From Sphingobacterium spiritivorum (GTDB lineage Bacteria > Bacteroidota > Bacteroidia > Sphingobacteriales > Sphingobacteriaceae): a stretch of DNA of 64,000 nucleotides. The notes beneath the pieces were generated by a model that was not told the origin of the DNA, ran no database searches, and was given only the letters and a program-made list of their open reading frames with translations. The position numbers and the translations under genes were made by a program. The stretch is taken from contig NZ_CP068082.1 of assembly GCF_016724845.1 (NCBI RefSeq), positions 4,650,001 to 4,714,000 on the forward strand, given 5' to 3'. Every line of letters begins with the position of its first letter. Position 1 is the stretch's first letter. Positions 61,851 to 64,000 of the stretch are shown piece after piece.

Positions 61851-64000
61851 CTGATTACTAATCTTTCGTAACACCAACCGGGTCTGCGATGCAAGTTGAA
61901 TGTATCAATTATGCTAATGCAGCCACCACTTTGAGCAACATATTCGTCAATCTCTGCTTTGGTTTCTGCTAACCAATTTGCTTCCCTGATATTTCTCAAA
62001 TCCCAAAATGGGTGAACAATCATTATGATGTGTTTCTGATTTTTTCCAAATTTGATAGTTGGCAAACCTTTTATTTCTGCTGTATGTGAGAAGCCAAAAC
62101 TTTGAGCAAAACCATTTCTCAACTCTTTTGCAAAAGCAAGCCAATCTTGTAATTCGACAAAGTTGAAATTTCCATCAGCACCACAAACGAAAGTTGAATC
62201 ATTCATCACACGGAGCATTGATAAACCTAATCGCCAATCAAGCAAACTGTGATAATTCATATTCCTATATACTTTCAAGCAATCGTAACAAGCATCATCA
62301 CATTTTGTCTGATGTATTTGTGAATGAATTTTTCCTAAATAACTATTCATATTACTTGGTTCCATTGCTTCCGAAAGAATGTTTTGAAAATCGTTGTATA
62401 AAAATCTCACAAAGCCCGAACCATTTGGCAATTCATCAGTCAAAATAATTTCTGCAATTCTTCTGTTTGTACCGTCTTCAAGCACTTTCATTGAAATGTC
62501 AGCAATTTCAATTTCGGTTGGGTCAACATCAAGTCTGTCAGCCAAAATCCGTTGAAGCAAAAAAGCGGCTGAATAATATCCTGAGCGAACACCGTTGCTT
62601 TGTGCTTTAACGTGTGGCAAATCTGTTTCACTAAAAAACATATTCAAGTCAAGTTCCAAAGGAATAATCGAAGGTGCTATTCTGAATATTTCTGTATTTT
62701 TATTGCTTGCTAACGCAATTTGCTCGTCTGTACTTGTTGCGTTTTGTTGAACAAACATGGAATAACCATTGCTGTCATTTGTCGGTACGGCTAAATCATT
62801 CAAGAGCCATTGATTATTAAACCAAAATCCGTTTTGATTGAAAGGAAATTTGTTGTTTGTGTTGTAAAGTTTTCCCGTGAAAAACTTATCGGAATTTGTA
62901 TTTACTCTCCAAGTAACATCGTTATCTGAAATGGAAATTGAGGCATTATTTATTTTTTCCGTATTTGCTGAACCGATTTTTTCTGCAAAAATTGGTGGCC
63001 GTGAAAGCAAAAATTCTGAATCATCTTTGGTGTCGCTTCCTACTGAAAGATTTGTTCTGTATCCTCTTGGTGATTTCAGCATAAAAGGTCGTTGATATTT
63101 ATTGGGGTTGTCTTCACCACAATTTGGACAAACATCAAATTGGTTTTGGTTTTCCAATTCTACTTTTCGCTCTTCCGAATATGTTTCAAAAAATCCGCAA
63201 GACCTACAACGAACAAACCAACGGTTTAATGAAAACGGAAGCAAGTTGTTGGTTTCAACATTTGTTACAATTTGATTTCCGTTTCTACGTGTATTGATAA
63301 AATCACTTGTAAAACCAATAACCTGATGAATTGCCTTGTCTTTTGTTTTCTGTGCACCCGGTGCAAATTCATAAATAGCCATTGCTTGCGCTCGGTCTAT
63401 TGAAAGTGGCTCAAGTTTTCTGTTTATACCGTGATACAAGTTTTTAACTGTAGTTGGCATCCCGAACATTGGTAAAATCCCGCCTTCGGCAAACTTTTCA
63501 GAAATATCGTTTGTTGCAATTTCTTCGTTATTTCTTATACTTTGAGCTTTCCCAATCAATCCATTTGGGGTTGTTGTGTCTACAACCCAATTGATAAATT
63601 CTTCTCTTTTCTCTTTTAGTTGTTCTGTTAGCAAAGCATCAACCGTTGATCCAATCGCCACTTTGTTATTGTTTATCCAATCTATAATTTCTGTTTTGTA
63701 TGTGTCCCAACTATCAGTAGAGCCAAACTCTCCGTGAACACTTGATTTTTCATCAGAACTAACATCAATATCTTTTTCAACGTATGCTCTCCTTAAAATT
63801 TCTTTCGCAAGCAAACGTTTAAAAATCCGCTCTTGTCCCATTGTCAAGAAAGGTGTTGGCGGTGCATCACCTGTGATTTTTTGAGGGTTTGCAAAATAAA
63901 ATTCATCGTGGCTTCTACCTCTGCAAAAAGTCAAAATCACGGAATAGGCTTGCCCTCTACGACCTGCACGACCAACTCTTTGTTGATAATTGAAACGTTG
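61847..64000 (-). CDS. druE: DUF1998-type giant helicase, candidate DruE (copy 2, C-terminal part)
   Basis: The frame is open to the window edge: 717 residues, starting inside motif VI (QRVGRAGRRGQA) and continuing to the C-terminus. Zinc-type CRSCGFF and CPNCGEDN, DELPNGSGF and CDDACYDCLKVYRN are intact. Comparison with copy 1 shows long near-identical stretches broken by diverged patches (about residues 45-120 of the visible part and the last 100). The N-terminal ATPase half lies outside the window. Confidence 0.8.
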   Translation of the reverse strand, partial: QRFNYQQRVGRAGRRGQAYSVILTFCRGRSHDEFYFANPQKITGDAPPTPFLTMGQERIFKRLLAKEILRRAYVEKDIDVSSDEKSSVHGEFGSTDSWDTYKTEIIDWINNNKVAIGSTVDALLTEQLKEKREEFINWVVDTTTPNGLIGKAQSIRNNEEIATNDISEKFAEGGILPMFGMPTTVKNLYHGINRKLEPLSIDRAQAMAIYEFAPGAQKTKDKAIHQVIGFTSDFINTRRNGNQIVTNVETNNLLPFSLNRWFVRCRSCGFFETYSEERKVELENQNQFDVCPNCGEDNPNKYQRPFMLKSPRGYRTNLSVGSDTKDDSEFLLSRPPIFAEKIGSANTEKINNASISISDNDVTWRVNTNSDKFFTGKLYNTNNKFPFNQNGFWFNNQWLLNDLAVPTNDSNGYSMFVQQNATSTDEQIALASNKNTEIFRIAPSIIPLELDLNMFFSETDLPHVKAQSNGVRSGYYSAAFLLQRILADRLDVDPTEIEIADISMKVLEDGTNRRIAEIILTDELPNGSGFVRFLYNDFQNILSEAMEPSNMNSYLGKIHSQIHQTKCDDACYDCLKVYRNMNYHSLLDWRLGLSMLRVMNDSTFVCGADGNFNFVELQDWLAFAKELRNGFAQSFGFSHTAEIKGLPTIKFGKNQKHIIMIVHPFWDLRNIREANWLAETKAEIDEYVAQSGGCISIIDTFNLHRRPGWCYERLVIR

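Larger units (their letters stand above)
59409..64000. mobile_element. Defence island 2 (start only)
   Basis: After the second att-like repeat, the same order as island 1 resumes: the AGCAATATATGAAC flank, methyltransferase, nuclease and helicase. The island continues beyond base 64000. The remaining parts of 59217-59623 hold the terminator, att and repeat sites listed here, but no gene. Confidence 0.75.

Overview
The window comes from a member of the Bacteroidota, probably a Sphingobacterium-like organism. The evidence is the Bacteroidetes-type tra and mob genes, RteC proteins, DUF3408/DUF4133/DUF4134 proteins, DKNYY and TPR-HTH proteins, and TTTG / TAnnTTTG promoters. The genus is an inference. 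It divides into three zones: an integrative conjugative element (ICE) that runs off the left edge, about 11.5 kb of ordinary chromosome, and two tandem tRNA-associated defence islands, the second of which runs off the right edge.

ICE, 1 to about 32.5 kb. The transfer genes traG (partial), traF, traE, traD, traB-like and traA (ParA) are on the minus strand. The mobilization genes mobA, mobB (relaxase) and mobC (coupling ATPase) are on the plus strand. A probable oriT region with strong hairpins lies between them. Maintenance genes follow: a giant DarB-like methylase/helicase, DUF1896, topoisomerase III, a DUF3945-type protein, two small HTH proteins and two RteC proteins. The cargo is metal resistance. 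A broad-spectrum mercury operon (ArsR-type regulator, merTP, merP-like, lipoprotein, merB, merA) splits the tra operon between traD and traE. An arsenic operon (arsR, DUF6428, arsC-like, acr3, VOC protein) is followed by a second ArsR-merTP-GDCC cassette. There is also a SulP transporter. A 13-bp motif, usually paired at 20-bp spacing and always in one orientation relative to the genes, recurs upstream of ICE operons and may be the binding site of an element-wide regulator.

Chromosome, about 32.7 to 44.26 kb. This holds a membrane-anchored TPR-HTH regulator preceded by a possible 35-aa peptide gene, an Old Yellow Enzyme with its ArsR-type repressor and a palindromic operator, an EamA/RhtA exporter, a quinol monooxygenase and MdaB-type reductase beside a LysR gene, and a run of membrane, DKNYY, YwqK-like and lipoprotein genes.

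Defence islands, 44.3 to 64.0 kb. Two near-identical 40-bp fragments of the 3' part of a tRNA with a CAT anticodon (44310-44349 and 59409-59448) bound the first island. It carries a four-gene overlapping operon: a 948-aa protein of unknown fold, a 2014-aa DEAD/DEAH helicase with a DUF1998-type C-terminus, a PD-(D/E)XK nuclease with an AddB/Cas4-like Fe-S cysteine set, and a cytosine-5 DNA methyltransferase. This make-up best matches a type II Druantia-like antiphage system. The same island holds a broken HEPN gene, a frameshifted ORF and an integrase lacking its catalytic domain. Right after the second tRNA fragment the same methyltransferase-nuclease-helicase series starts again, as a diverged mosaic copy. 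A decayed IS481-family element has inserted in the left flank of copy 1, and copy 2 preserves the empty site.
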